Shown here: positions 1 through 5,858 of the stretch, one piece after another
How the letters are laid out: each line of letters begins with the position of its first letter
How positions within the stretch are numbered: the stretch's first letter is position 1
Assembly (NCBI GenBank): GCA_031279795.1
Contig: JAITHZ010000246.1
Location: forward strand, 1-5,858
Direction of reading: 5' to 3'
DNA from: Bacteroidales bacterium
GTDB lineage: Bacteria > Bacteroidota > Bacteroidia > Bacteroidales > WRGA01
Length of the DNA: 5,858 nucleotides
Program-made: the position numbers and the translations under genes
The notes under the pieces: model-generated
What the model was told of the DNA's origin: nothing
Databases searched by the model: none
Seen by the model: only the letters and a program-made list of their open reading frames with translations

Positions 1-974
1 ACCCAGTCGCGAATACGTTCGGGATGAAGACGATAGAGCGTGGTGATGATTGTGTAAATACGCCAACATTCTGTTTTTTCGTCTTGTTTGGGTTTGGGTG
101 TAAAAACAATGCGTACAGCAAACAAATCGTAAACTTCCTCGAAGGGAATGTTCTTCATTTGCATTTTGTTAGCTATGGAATAAATTGATTTTACACGATT
201 TATCATTTCGTAATTAAATCCCATTTCGTCGAATTTTGCTCGAAGCGGGATTGCAAAATCTTCGTATGTTTGGTTTCGGGAAGTGGCGGTAGCTTCGATT
301 TTTTGCTGAATCTCGGCGTATTTTGCAGGATGTTCGTATTTGAAGCTAAGGTCTTCCAGTTCTGATTTTATGCTAAACAAGCCCAGACGGTGGGCGAGCG
401 GCGCGTAAATATAAAGCGTTTCACCGGCTATTTTGTACTGTTTGTTAGGGCGTTGCGAATCAAGTGTTCGCATATTGTGAAGGCGGTCGGCCATTTTGAT
501 CAGGATAACGCGAATGTCTTCCGACATGGTCAGCAACAGTTTACGGAAATTTTCCGTTTGCGATGTTGCTTTATCGGCGAAAATGCCTCCGGATATTTTG
601 GTAAGGCCATCTACGATTTGAGCGATTTTATCGCCAAATAAATTGCGGATGTCATCCACAGTATATTCCGTATCCTCGACCACATCGTGCAGCAATGCGG
701 CACAGACTGACGTGGTGCCAAGCCCGATTTCATTCACTACAATCCGGGCAACGGCCAGTGGATGCATAATGTAGGGAATGCCCGAAAGACGCTTGATCCC
801 TTTGTGAGCTTGATTGGCAAAGGAGAAAGCTTTTGTTATTTTTTCGATGTGTTGCTGATGCTTCGTTTTCTGATAATCTTCAAGCAAACATTGAAATTCC
901 TTGTCAATAAGCGCTTGTAGCTCCAATTCTGTCAAAGAGACCGTATTATTTTTTGATGAAAGTTTGTTGTTCAT
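1..974 (-). CDS. rel: Bifunctional (p)ppGpp synthetase/hydrolase, Rel/SpoT family (3' end beyond window)
   Basis: Makes and degrades the alarmone (p)ppGpp in the cytoplasm: pyrophosphate transfer from ATP to GDP/GTP, and Mn-dependent 3'-pyrophosphate hydrolysis. I translated 324 residues from the ATG at 974; the family is usually about 700-750 aa, so less than half is visible. The N-terminal HD hydrolase domain (about residues 40-200) is intact: R62, H71 (IMHPLAVA), H96-D97, E100-D101 (LLHDVVEDT), and D163 and N167 in ADRLHNMRTL. The synthetase domain begins near 240 with NRVKSIYSIANKMQ (R260, K262) and EEVYDLFAVRIVF (D283). The last codons read RIRDW, matching the basic RXKD-type motif of bifunctional Rel/SpoT enzymes rather than the acidic EXDD of RelA. 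Active hydrolase residues plus this motif suggest a bifunctional enzyme. The gene lies 30 bp after the mltD stop, with no Shine-Dalgarno and no promoter box seen between, so it is probably co-transcribed. The TGS and ACT regions are outside the window. Confidence 0.95.
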   Translation of the reverse strand, partial: MNNKLSSKNNTVSLTELELQALIDKEFQCLLEDYQKTKHQQHIEKITKAFSFANQAHKGIKRLSGIPYIMHPLAVARIVVNEIGLGTTSVCAALLHDVVEDTEYTVDDIRNLFGDKIAQIVDGLTKISGGIFADKATSQTENFRKLLLTMSEDIRVILIKMADRLHNMRTLDSQRPNKQYKIAGETLYIYAPLAHRLGLFSIKSELEDLSFKYEHPAKYAEIQQKIEATATSRNQTYEDFAIPLRAKFDEMGFNYEMINRVKSIYSIANKMQMKNIPFEEVYDLFAVRIVFTPKPKQDEKTECWRIYTIITTLYRLHPERIRDW

Positions 975-1004
975 ACGCTTTGTCAACTATTTTCTGTCAT
1001 TTTA

Positions 1005-2729
1005 TTACTTGGCCGGTATTTTCAGTATCTGATTTGTTCTTATATCGTTTGATGATAATTTATTCGTTTTCTTTATAATATCTACAGAAACACCCGTTTT
1101 TTTTGCAATTTTATAAAGGGTATCTCCTTCTTTTACTTTGTAGTTGATAATGGCTGCTTTTTTCTTCGATTCTGCCGGTTTTGTCTGGGGAGTTTTTTCT
1201 GGTGTTGTTTTTGGAGTTATTGTTTTTGGAGCAGGTGAAGATTGGGTTGCTGTTTTTGGGGATGCATTTGCTGCACTGTTATTCTCGGCTTTGGCAGAGC
1301 TTGAGGGCTGGTTGGAATCGGTATAAACATCGGACTGCAGCACGATTTCGGCGACAGATCGTTGTGCAGAAGGGCGTGAGGGAGAACTGTTTGAGGAAAC
1401 AACGATTTGTTCGGCAGATTCTGTTTTTTGCGTTGATGGTTCTGTTTTTTTTGAATCATCGCGGATAAATATGCGCAACCGTTGTCCGCTTTTCAGGGTA
1501 TTGCGCGACAAATTGTTCCAATCCTTGATATCAGCCACCGAAACGTCGTAGCGCATAGCCACGCGCGCAATCGTTTCGCCTCTTTTCACGCGGTGCGTAA
1601 TCATTTTCATGTTTTGCACATAATCTGATCCCCCGATACCAACCGTCCTCCGGTTATTTACCAGAAAGTCGTCGGCACGGTATGCTCGAATAGAATCTTT
1701 CTTTCCATAAAATGCGAGGGCTGCATCCATCGGCAAGCGTACGATTTGCGTGGATACATTTCCGGGGATAATGTCGAATTTGTATTGCGGATTCAGCGCT
1801 TTTATTTCTTCGACAGGAACCGAAAGAACGTCGGCAATTTGTTGAAAATGAATCATTTCATTGATATGAACAGTATCTGTAACCATATTCAGCTGCACTT
1901 GCGATGGGCAGATGCTGTGGTCGTTGTAGTAATTCATGATGTAAACGGCTGCAATAAAGGTAGGTACATAACCGCGCGTTTCCCGTGGCAGGTAATTGTA
2001 AATCGCCCAGTAATCACGTTGTCCGTTTGCCCGCCTGATGGCTTTGTTCACATTTCCCGGTCCGCAGTTGTAAGCCGCTATTACCAGATGCCAGTCCTGA
2101 TAAATATCGTACAAATCCTTCAGGTAACGCACCGCCGCCTTTGTAGATTTGAGCGGGTCGCGACGTTCGTCGATAAAACTGTTGATTTCCATTCCGTATA
2201 TTTTGCCTGTCGAATAAATGAACTGCCACAGTCCGGCAGCTCCGGCTCGAGACATGGCTACGGGGTTGAGCGCCGATTCGATGATTGGCAGGTATTTCAG
2301 TTCTATTGGCAAGGAGTTTTTCGCCAATTCTTCCTCAAATATTGGGAAATAAAAATCGGACAGACCCAGCAGCGAACTCACCTGTCCTTTTCGTCGGGCA
2401 TACATGTCGATGTACTGGCGCACAATCTGGTTGTAGGGCATTTCCATTATAGTCGGCAATTTAGCAAGTCGCGACATATAATCCTGTTCTGTAACCGGCT
2501 CTTTGCCAGGTTTTTGTTTAGAACAGTCATTTTCTTTTATTACTTTTTTCCCGAACCAGGTGATCAGCGACAAGTCAATTTCGGTGTTTACCATTTCGGG
2601 AATGACAATATTATCGTCCGTAATGGTATCTTTTGGGGAAATAATTTTTTTCTGAGCAAAGGCTATTGTCGGCAGAAGAAATACTCCAACAAGAAAAAAT
2701 GTCCGTATGCAGGTTTTTCGATTCATCAT
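1005..2729 (-). CDS. mltD: Membrane-bound-type lytic murein transglycosylase D (GH23) with LysM domains
   Basis: Cleaves the MurNAc-GlcNAc bond of peptidoglycan in the periplasm, forming 1,6-anhydro-MurNAc ends. The 574-aa product starts with a Sec signal peptide (about residues 1-25, AFA|Q). No lipobox is seen, unlike lipoprotein E. coli MltD, so it is probably soluble. The GH23/SLT domain spans about 125-265: LKYLPIIESALNP with catalytic Glu151, AGAAGLWQF (162-170) and AAYNCGPGNV (218-227). Peptidoglycan-binding LysM repeats follow: a degenerate one at about 286-333, a clear one at 377-421 (HRVKRGETIARVA) and a clear C-terminal one at 528-572 (YKVKEGDTLYKIA). A Ser/Thr/Pro/Lys/Ala-rich linker (about 425-525) separates the last two. 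The start codon overlaps the stop of the upstream DUF5683 gene in ATGA, which suggests translational coupling. Two consecutive ATGs make the exact start ambiguous by one residue. The gene ends in tandem TAA TAA. Confidence 0.95.
   Translation of the reverse strand: MMNRKTCIRTFFLVGVFLLPTIAFAQKKIISPKDTITDDNIVIPEMVNTEIDLSLITWFGKKVIKENDCSKQKPGKEPVTEQDYMSRLAKLPTIMEMPYNQIVRQYIDMYARRKGQVSSLLGLSDFYFPIFEEELAKNSLPIELKYLPIIESALNPVAMSRAGAAGLWQFIYSTGKIYGMEINSFIDERRDPLKSTKAAVRYLKDLYDIYQDWHLVIAAYNCGPGNVNKAIRRANGQRDYWAIYNYLPRETRGYVPTFIAAVYIMNYYNDHSICPSQVQLNMVTDTVHINEMIHFQQIADVLSVPVEEIKALNPQYKFDIIPGNVSTQIVRLPMDAALAFYGKKDSIRAYRADDFLVNNRRTVGIGGSDYVQNMKMITHRVKRGETIARVAMRYDVSVADIKDWNNLSRNTLKSGQRLRIFIRDDSKKTEPSTQKTESAEQIVVSSNSSPSRPSAQRSVAEIVLQSDVYTDSNQPSSSAKAENNSAANASPKTATQSSPAPKTITPKTTPEKTPQTKPAESKKKAAIINYKVKEGDTLYKIAKKTGVSVDIIKKTNKLSSNDIRTNQILKIPAK
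1206..1259. repeat. Short in-frame microrepeat in the MltD linker
   Basis: Three copies of TGTTTTTGG occur on the plus strand at 1206, 1221 and 1251, spaced 15 and 30 bp. Read on the minus strand they encode three Pro-Lys-Thr units (residues 491-493, 501-503 and 506-508) of the MltD linker. Both spacings are multiples of 15, so unit gain or loss would keep the frame. This is low-complexity coding sequence, not a mobile or CRISPR repeat. Confidence 0.6.
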
Positions 2730-3421
2730 TTTTTAAATTTTAAATTACACTGTAGTCCCCATACATAGCTGAAAGACAGGGCATTCTGGGGAGATTCACT
2801 CATAATTGCCGGAGCTATTTTCAAACTCAAATCCGGCGAAATATCAAAAGAATAAAGTTCTGCATCAACATAAGCGTCAATCATGCATACCGCATACATG
2901 GCCACCATTCCGATGATGCTCAAATCGCGCGAACGGCGATAAAAATCTTTCTTGCGCCTCAGCGCATTTTTTATCTGTTCTTCAGACCATGATTCCGGAA
3001 CGAAATCCTTGTAACTGTTCGTTGTATCATCTCCATCCAGCAAATCTTTATAAGCGACAGCATAGTCTGTATAGTTTCGCTGGTTGAAGGCCAATCCGTA
3101 AGAGATACCTACAAAACTCCCGTAAACAATGGGAAGTTTCCAGTATTTTCTATTGTAAATTTGTCCTAATCCCGGGAACATGGCCGAATACCACACGGCC
3201 TTGGTGGAATTGGGAACAAAGTCATCACCTTTTATAGTTTTTGCCGGAAGGCTGTCGAATAAAAGACTGTCTCTCGGCAGCGTATTAATATGCAGAACAG
3301 ATTTTTCCTCATTGATAGTAACAAGGCTATCGGAGAAAAGTTCGTAATTAACATTTTGTGCATATCCAGCAATACATGTAAACAAGCAAAAAAAGCAAAC
3401 AAGTACAGGCCTGAATCTCAC
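2726..3421 (-). CDS. DUF5683 domain protein, predicted envelope/membrane protein of unknown function
   Basis: A 231-aa protein that I recognise as the Bacteroidota DUF5683 family; its function is not known. A signal peptide covers about residues 1-21 (GYA|Q). The family core follows as AVWYSAMFPGLGQIYNRKYW (75-94), with hydrophobic segments at about 95-113 and 166-184 that could span a membrane. Between them is a charged stretch (about 115-165) with an RRKKDFYRRSRD-like basic patch. The C-terminal part (about 190-231) looks beta-rich. The start is GTG at 3421: no in-frame ATG exists that would include the signal peptide, and the next Met is residue 81, inside the core motif. A three-codon ORF (ATG at 3429, TGA at 3418) overlaps this GTG. 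The gene lies 14 bp after parB and overlaps mltD by 4 bp, so it is an operon member. Its position between segregation and cell-wall genes hints at an envelope role, but that is inference. Confidence 0.85.
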   Translation of the reverse strand: MRFRPVLVCFFCLFTCIAGYAQNVNYELFSDSLVTINEEKSVLHINTLPRDSLLFDSLPAKTIKGDDFVPNSTKAVWYSAMFPGLGQIYNRKYWKLPIVYGSFVGISYGLAFNQRNYTDYAVAYKDLLDGDDTTNSYKDFVPESWSEEQIKNALRRKKDFYRRSRDLSIIGMVAMYAVCMIDAYVDAELYSFDISPDLSLKIAPAIMSESPQNALSFSYVWGLQCNLKFKK

Positions 3422-3429
3422 GATTTCAT
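3418..3429 (-). promoter_or_regulatory. Three-codon mini-ORF overlapping the GTG start of the DUF5683 gene
   Basis: On the minus strand the bases read ATG AAA TCG TGA, and the final TGA shares bases with the GTG start (GTGA). Ribosomes ending parB (TAG at 3438-3436, then TAA) or this mini-ORF could restart at GTG. Equally, the ATG could be the true start if one A were missing from the sequence, giving MKIVRFRPVLV. The role is inferred. Confidence 0.3.
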
Positions 3430-3435
3430 TTTTTA

Positions 3436-4356
3436 CTAATTGGTTAGTGCATCAAACTTTCCGATAATGTATTCCAAGTCGCGTTCATTAGAAAATGGAA
3501 TGGTAATTTTTCCTTTTCCGTTCTCGTTGCAAATGAATTTTACATTTGTATTAAAAAATTTCGACAAATGATTCCTCATCAGTGTATATTCTTCAGGAAT
3601 GGGCAACTTTTGGACAACCGGTGTGTCGCCTGTTTCCTGTTCGTCGGAGGAAGTGACGGCTCCGCCTTCGTTTACATTACTGACAATTTCTTCGACTTTA
3701 CGAACCGAATAATCGTATTCAAGGATTTGTTCGTAAATCTCAATTTGCACTCTGGGGTCTTCGACACTTACCAGCGCACGGGCATGCCCCATGCCAATCT
3801 TCTTGTCTTTTAAGCCCATCTGTATTTCCGACGGTAATTTTAGTAGCCGCAGGTAATTAGCAATTGTTGCCCGTTTTTTCCCGACACGTGGACTTAATTC
3901 GTCTTGTTTCAGCCCATGCTTTTCTATTAAACTTTGGTAGGCAAGCGCTATTTCAATGGAATTTAAATCTTCTCGCTGAATATTTTCAATCAGCGCCATT
4001 TCCATGATGCGGTCGTCTTTGTCGGTCTTGATATAAGCTGGAATGGTATCCAGTCCTGCAATTTTAGCTGCGCGAAAACGCCGTTCGCCGGCTATAATCT
4101 GGTAGGAACTGTCGTCAACTTTTCGTAATGTAATCGGCTGAATGATACCAATAGAACTGATTGAAGCCGCTAATTCAGCCAGCGCATCTTCGTCAAATTC
4201 GCGACGCGGCTGACCAGGATTGGGTTGTATCTGCGACAGGGCTATCTCGTTTATCGACGATGCACCGTTCGTTGATATGGGTTCGGAAGCTTCTTCCGTC
4301 ATTGGTCCGAGCAAAGCATCAATACCTCTTCCTAATCCCTTCGTTTTTATTGCCAT
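3436..4356 (-). CDS. parB: Chromosome-partitioning protein ParB (Spo0J/Noc family)
   Basis: Binds parS sites near the replication origin, loads as a CTP-dependent sliding clamp and drives origin segregation with ParA. The protein is 306 aa, a normal length for a chromosomal ParB. The N-terminus carries the ParA-contacting motif GLGRGIDALLG (7-17). The CTP-binding domain follows (about 35-130), with NPGQPRREF (46-54), the GERRFRAA box (90-97) that binds CTP triphosphate, and ENIQRED (124-130). The DNA-binding helix-turn-helix is at about 148-172 (LKQDELSPRVGKKRATIANYLRLL), with LKDKKIGMGHARAL after it. An acidic, Ser/Thr-rich linker (about 228-248) leads to the C-terminal dimerisation domain (about 252-306). 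It starts 21 bp after the parA stop, the usual parAB arrangement, and ends in TAG followed directly by TAA. All motifs are intact. Confidence 0.97.
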   Translation of the reverse strand: MAIKTKGLGRGIDALLGPMTEEASEPISTNGASSINEIALSQIQPNPGQPRREFDEDALAELAASISSIGIIQPITLRKVDDSSYQIIAGERRFRAAKIAGLDTIPAYIKTDKDDRIMEMALIENIQREDLNSIEIALAYQSLIEKHGLKQDELSPRVGKKRATIANYLRLLKLPSEIQMGLKDKKIGMGHARALVSVEDPRVQIEIYEQILEYDYSVRKVEEIVSNVNEGGAVTSSDEQETGDTPVVQKLPIPEEYTLMRNHLSKFFNTNVKFICNENGKGKITIPFSNERDLEYIIGKFDALTN

Positions 4357-4377
4357 AAGATCTATGTTTCGTAAGAA

Positions 4378-5148
4378 TTACTTTTTTTCGTTTTTGTCAA
4401 TAAGTTCTTGTGCAAGCTGCATGTGGTTTACCGAGCCGCGAGAATCGGGGTCATAAAGCACGATTGGCTTTCCGTAGCTGGGCGCTTCACTCAAACGGGT
4501 GTTTCGCTGGATGACTGTATTGAATACCAGCTCGTGGAAATGTTTCCGAACTTCTTCATAAACCTGATTGGCCAAACGCAAGCGCGCATCGTACATCGTC
4601 AGCAAAAATCCTTCGATTTCCAGCGCTGGGTTCAGCCTGGATTTAATTATCTTAATTGTATTTAACAATTTAGTGATGCCTTCTAATGCAAAATATTCGC
4701 ATTGAACGGGAATAATGACCGAATCGGCCGCCGTAAGCGTATTTACGGTAATCAGCCCCAGCGACGGCGAGCAGTCAATCAGCACATAATCATAGTCGAC
4801 CTTAATGTCTTGCAGAATAGTTCGCAGCACTTTTTCGCGGTTATCCAGGTTCAGCATTTCGATTTCGGCGCCTACCAAATCAATATGCGAAGGAATGATT
4901 TTCAATCCCTCGACTTCTGTAGAAACAACAGCATCGTGGGCGCTGACTCCATTTATGATACATTCATAAATAGAACTTTTAACATTCTTAATGTCAACTC
5001 CTAAACCCGATGACGCATTTGCTTGCGGGTCTGCGTCTACTATCAGCACTTTCTTTTCGAGTACCGCCAAAGATGCGGCTAAGTTAATGGCTGTGGTCGT
5101 TTTTCCTACGCCACCTTTTTGATTTGCCAAAGCTATTATTTTTCCCAT
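4378..5148 (-). CDS. parA: Chromosome-partitioning ATPase ParA (Soj/MinD-like)
   Basis: ATP-dependent nucleoid-binding partner of ParB; hydrolysis stimulated by ParB moves origins apart. The protein is 256 aa, typical of the short chromosomal Soj type that lacks the N-terminal helix-turn-helix of plasmid P1-type ParA. The deviant Walker A is KGGVGKTTT (11-19, signature Lys11, phosphate-binding Lys16). Walker A' is VDADPQAN (37-44, Asp40), and Walker B is YVLIDCSPSLG (121-131, Asp125). The family motifs VPVQCEYFALEG (147-157) and TRLSEAPSYGKP (217-228) are present. The start MGKIIALANQKGG places the P-loop where the family has it. The gene is first in the minus-strand cluster. A TACCTTTG box about 130 bp upstream is a candidate promoter, and a parS-like half-site lies 42 bp upstream. 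Confidence 0.98.
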   Translation of the reverse strand: MGKIIALANQKGGVGKTTTAINLAASLAVLEKKVLIVDADPQANASSGLGVDIKNVKSSIYECIINGVSAHDAVVSTEVEGLKIIPSHIDLVGAEIEMLNLDNREKVLRTILQDIKVDYDYVLIDCSPSLGLITVNTLTAADSVIIPVQCEYFALEGITKLLNTIKIIKSRLNPALEIEGFLLTMYDARLRLANQVYEEVRKHFHELVFNTVIQRNTRLSEAPSYGKPIVLYDPDSRGSVNHMQLAQELIDKNEKK

Positions 5149-5183
5149 ACTGGTTTTTATTGGTTTGACTTATTAATTTATAC

Positions 5184-5194
5184 GAACAATGTTC
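5184..5194. repeat. Perfect 5-bp inverted repeat GAACA-A-TGTTC
   Basis: GAACA and TGTTC are exact reverse complements around a single central A. The short spacing suits a dimer-bound operator more than an RNA hairpin. It lies between the candidate parA promoter and the parA start, and its right arm is shared with the parS-like half-site. No regulator can be assigned. Confidence 0.35.
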
Positions 5195-5198
5195 CACG
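5190..5198 (+). promoter_or_regulatory. parS-like half-site upstream of parA
   Basis: TGTTCCACG matches one full half of the widely conserved parS palindrome (TGTTNCACGTGNAACA), but the right arm reads CATGTCA and does not complete it. The site sits in the presumed leader of the parA transcript. It overlaps the inverted repeat at 5184-5194. It might be a weak or decayed ParB site, or chance. Confidence 0.25.
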
Positions 5199-5213
5199 CA
5201 TGTCATCCGATAT

Positions 5214-5229
5214 CTTGTTTATTTACAAG
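5214..5229. repeat. Inverted repeat CTTGT-6 nt-ACAAG
   Basis: A 5-bp perfect stem around a TTATTT loop, in the presumed untranslated leader of parA. It has no GC-rich stem and no following T-run in the direction of parA, so it is not a convincing terminator. It could be an operator or chance in AT-rich DNA. Confidence 0.25.
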
Positions 5230-5278
5230 CATTCATGTTTTAGCAATGGTAATCGGTTATTAATTTTTCCAACGTCTG

Positions 5279-5286
5279 CAAAGGTA
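5279..5286 (-). promoter_or_regulatory. Candidate Bacteroidota -7 promoter box for the parA operon
   Basis: The minus strand reads TACCTTTG, an exact match to the Bacteroidota sigma-ABfr -7 consensus TAnnTTTG. No good -33 TTTG lies at the expected 19-21 bp; the nearest is TATG at 5311-5308. If used, transcription would begin near 5273 and leave a leader of about 125 nt before parA. Confidence 0.45.
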
Positions 5287-5317
5287 TTTATTTTATTTCA
5301 AAAAAAGCATATATTTG
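5287..5317 (+). promoter_or_regulatory. Candidate Bacteroidota promoter for the DUF4922 gene
   Basis: TATATTTG at 5310-5317 exactly matches the TAnnTTTG -7 consensus. A TTTA at 5287-5290 (three of four bases of the -33 TTTG) lies 19 bp upstream, the expected spacing. Transcription would start a few bases downstream, leaving a leader of roughly 15-20 nt that is A-rich (CTAAAACATAT) with no Shine-Dalgarno, as is normal in this phylum. Confidence 0.6.
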
Positions 5318-5341
5318 CAATCTTTTTTATCTAAAACATAT

Positions 5342-5858
5342 ATGATAGTTACACAGGAAAGTACATTCAACGAAGCTGCAATTGAGTTATTCGACACACA
5401 ATTAAAGAATTGGGAACTGGCAGAAAAAAATTATCGCTCTTTTGGAGCAAACAGGCAAAAAACGATACAGCTGGGAAACAGCCGTGTGATTTTGCAGCAC
5501 AATCCGGCGCGAATTGTGTCGGCTGCTTCAAAAATAAAGCCGGATGAAGCGCCAAAACGCCCCTGTTTTCTGTGTCCTCAGCAATTACCACCTCAGCAGC
5601 AAAAGGTACAGTTAAACGATTTATTTTGTTTGCTGGTGAATCCTTATCCTATTTTCTATCCGCATTTTACGATTGCGGCCACGCAGCACATTTCGCAGCA
5701 AATTTTCCCGTATCTGCCAGACATGCTTTATTTTTCAAAGAAATTAAATAACTTTACTGTTTTTTTTAATGGTGCAGGCGCCGGCGCTTCCGCTCCCGAC
5801 CATTTACACTTTCAGGCTTGCAAAAAAAACAGCATGCCTGTTGAAACAGAATGGGATA
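5342..5858 (+). CDS. DUF4922 domain protein, HIT/GalT-like nucleotide-binding fold (3' end beyond window)
   Basis: I translated 172 residues from the ATG at 5342 without a stop; the C-terminus is outside the window. The sequence resembles the Bacteroidota DUF4922 family, which has no established function that I know of. Visible motifs are RPCFLCP (C75, C78, a CxxC that could bind zinc), NPYPIFYPHFTIA (100-112, H108), FNGAGAGASAPD (142-153, Gly/Ala-rich) and DHLHFQ (153-158). The last is an HxHxQ triad (H154, H156, Q158) as in the GalT, Ap4A phosphorylase and GDP-L-galactose phosphorylase branch of the HIT superfamily, where the central His is the nucleotidylated residue. A nucleotidyltransferase or phosphorylase on a sugar nucleotide or dinucleotide is therefore plausible, but the substrate is unknown. 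There is no signal peptide. The promoter at 5287-5317 places the start well, and the gene is divergent from parA. The full length, and any fused C-terminal domain, cannot be judged. Confidence 0.85.
   Translation, partial: MIVTQESTFNEAAIELFDTQLKNWELAEKNYRSFGANRQKTIQLGNSRVILQHNPARIVSAASKIKPDEAPKRPCFLCPQQLPPQQQKVQLNDLFCLLVNPYPIFYPHFTIAATQHISQQIFPYLPDMLYFSKKLNNFTVFFNGAGAGASAPDHLHFQACKKNSMPVETEWD

Noticed and set aside
390..641. Plus-strand open frame of 83 codons opposite rel
   Set aside because: It is antisense to the conserved HD hydrolase domain, with no promoter box or recognisable product.
981..992. TTGACA-like sequence on the minus strand just upstream of rel
   Set aside because: Bacteroidota do not use the classical -35 TTGACA, there is no TAnnTTTG box near it, and it is only about a dozen bases from the start codon.
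975..1004. Possible terminator or separate promoter between mltD and rel
   Set aside because: The 30-bp gap contains no stem-loop with a T-run and no promoter box, so read-through into rel is more likely.
1144..1468. Overlapping short open frames on both strands in the MltD linker region
   Set aside because: They arise from the low-complexity Ser/Thr/Pro/Lys codons of the linker; the products are simple-sequence and have no start signals or domains.
1746..2768. Long open frame (340 codons) on the plus strand opposite mltD
   Set aside because: It is fully antisense to the catalytic part of an intact, motif-complete mltD. Its translation shows no recognisable domain and has an unusual composition (rich in F, H, R). 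It looks like a shadow of the coding strand.
3885..3890. CACGTG, the parS core, inside parB
   Set aside because: The flanks (CCGA and GACT) do not match TGTTN and NAACA. The bases encode conserved residues of the ParB helix-turn-helix region, so a chance hexamer is the simplest reading.
5367..5591. Minus-strand open frame of 74 codons inside the DUF4922 gene
   Set aside because: It is antisense to a coding region with clear family motifs; no domain is seen in it and it has no promoter box.
1..5858. A hidden mobile element, CRISPR array, toxin-antitoxin or defence system
   Set aside because: Every stretch longer than about 200 bp is covered by a recognisable coding gene. I saw no terminal repeats, direct-repeat arrays, transposase or recombinase motifs, or tRNA sequences.

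Overview
This window looks like ordinary core chromosome of a Bacteroidota bacterium, most likely a Bacteroidales. Four things point there. The proteins have Bacteroidales-type sequence. DUF5683 and DUF4922 are families I know mainly from this phylum. The intergenic region carries TAnnTTTG promoter boxes, and the genes lack Shine-Dalgarno sequences. GC content is moderate. I cannot name a genus. I see no mobile element, CRISPR array, RNA gene, prophage or defence gene.

Layout. Five genes lie head to tail on the minus strand and read leftward from about position 5150. They are parA (4378-5148), parB (3436-4356), a DUF5683 membrane protein (2726-3421), a LysM-bearing lytic transglycosylase of the MltD type (1005-2729) and a Rel/SpoT (p)ppGpp synthetase/hydrolase (974 down to 1, cut by the window edge). 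The gaps are 21 bp, 14 bp, a 4-bp overlap and 30 bp, so this is very probably one operon. A 193-bp divergent intergenic region (5149-5341) holds two candidate Bacteroidota promoters almost back to back, two short inverted repeats and a parS-like half-site. On the plus strand a DUF4922 protein starts at 5342 and runs off the right edge.

How the genes fit together. ParA (ATPase) and ParB (CTPase/DNA clamp) form the chromosomal origin-segregation system, which acts on parS sites. The next two products have signal peptides and act in the envelope: a small protein of unknown function with predicted membrane segments, and a peptidoglycan-cleaving enzyme. The last gene sets the stringent-response alarmone level. 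From memory, this order (parA, parB, DUF5683, mltD, rel) recurs in Bacteroidales, so it is a conserved housekeeping cluster rather than an acquired island. The DUF4922 gene is separately transcribed. It carries a GalT/Ap4A-phosphorylase-like HxHxQ motif but has no assigned role.

I did not find a convincing undescribed system. The points most worth a second look are the compact divergent control region with its parS-like half-site, the odd GTG start of the DUF5683 gene with a three-codon ORF overlapping it, and the two uncharacterised families.
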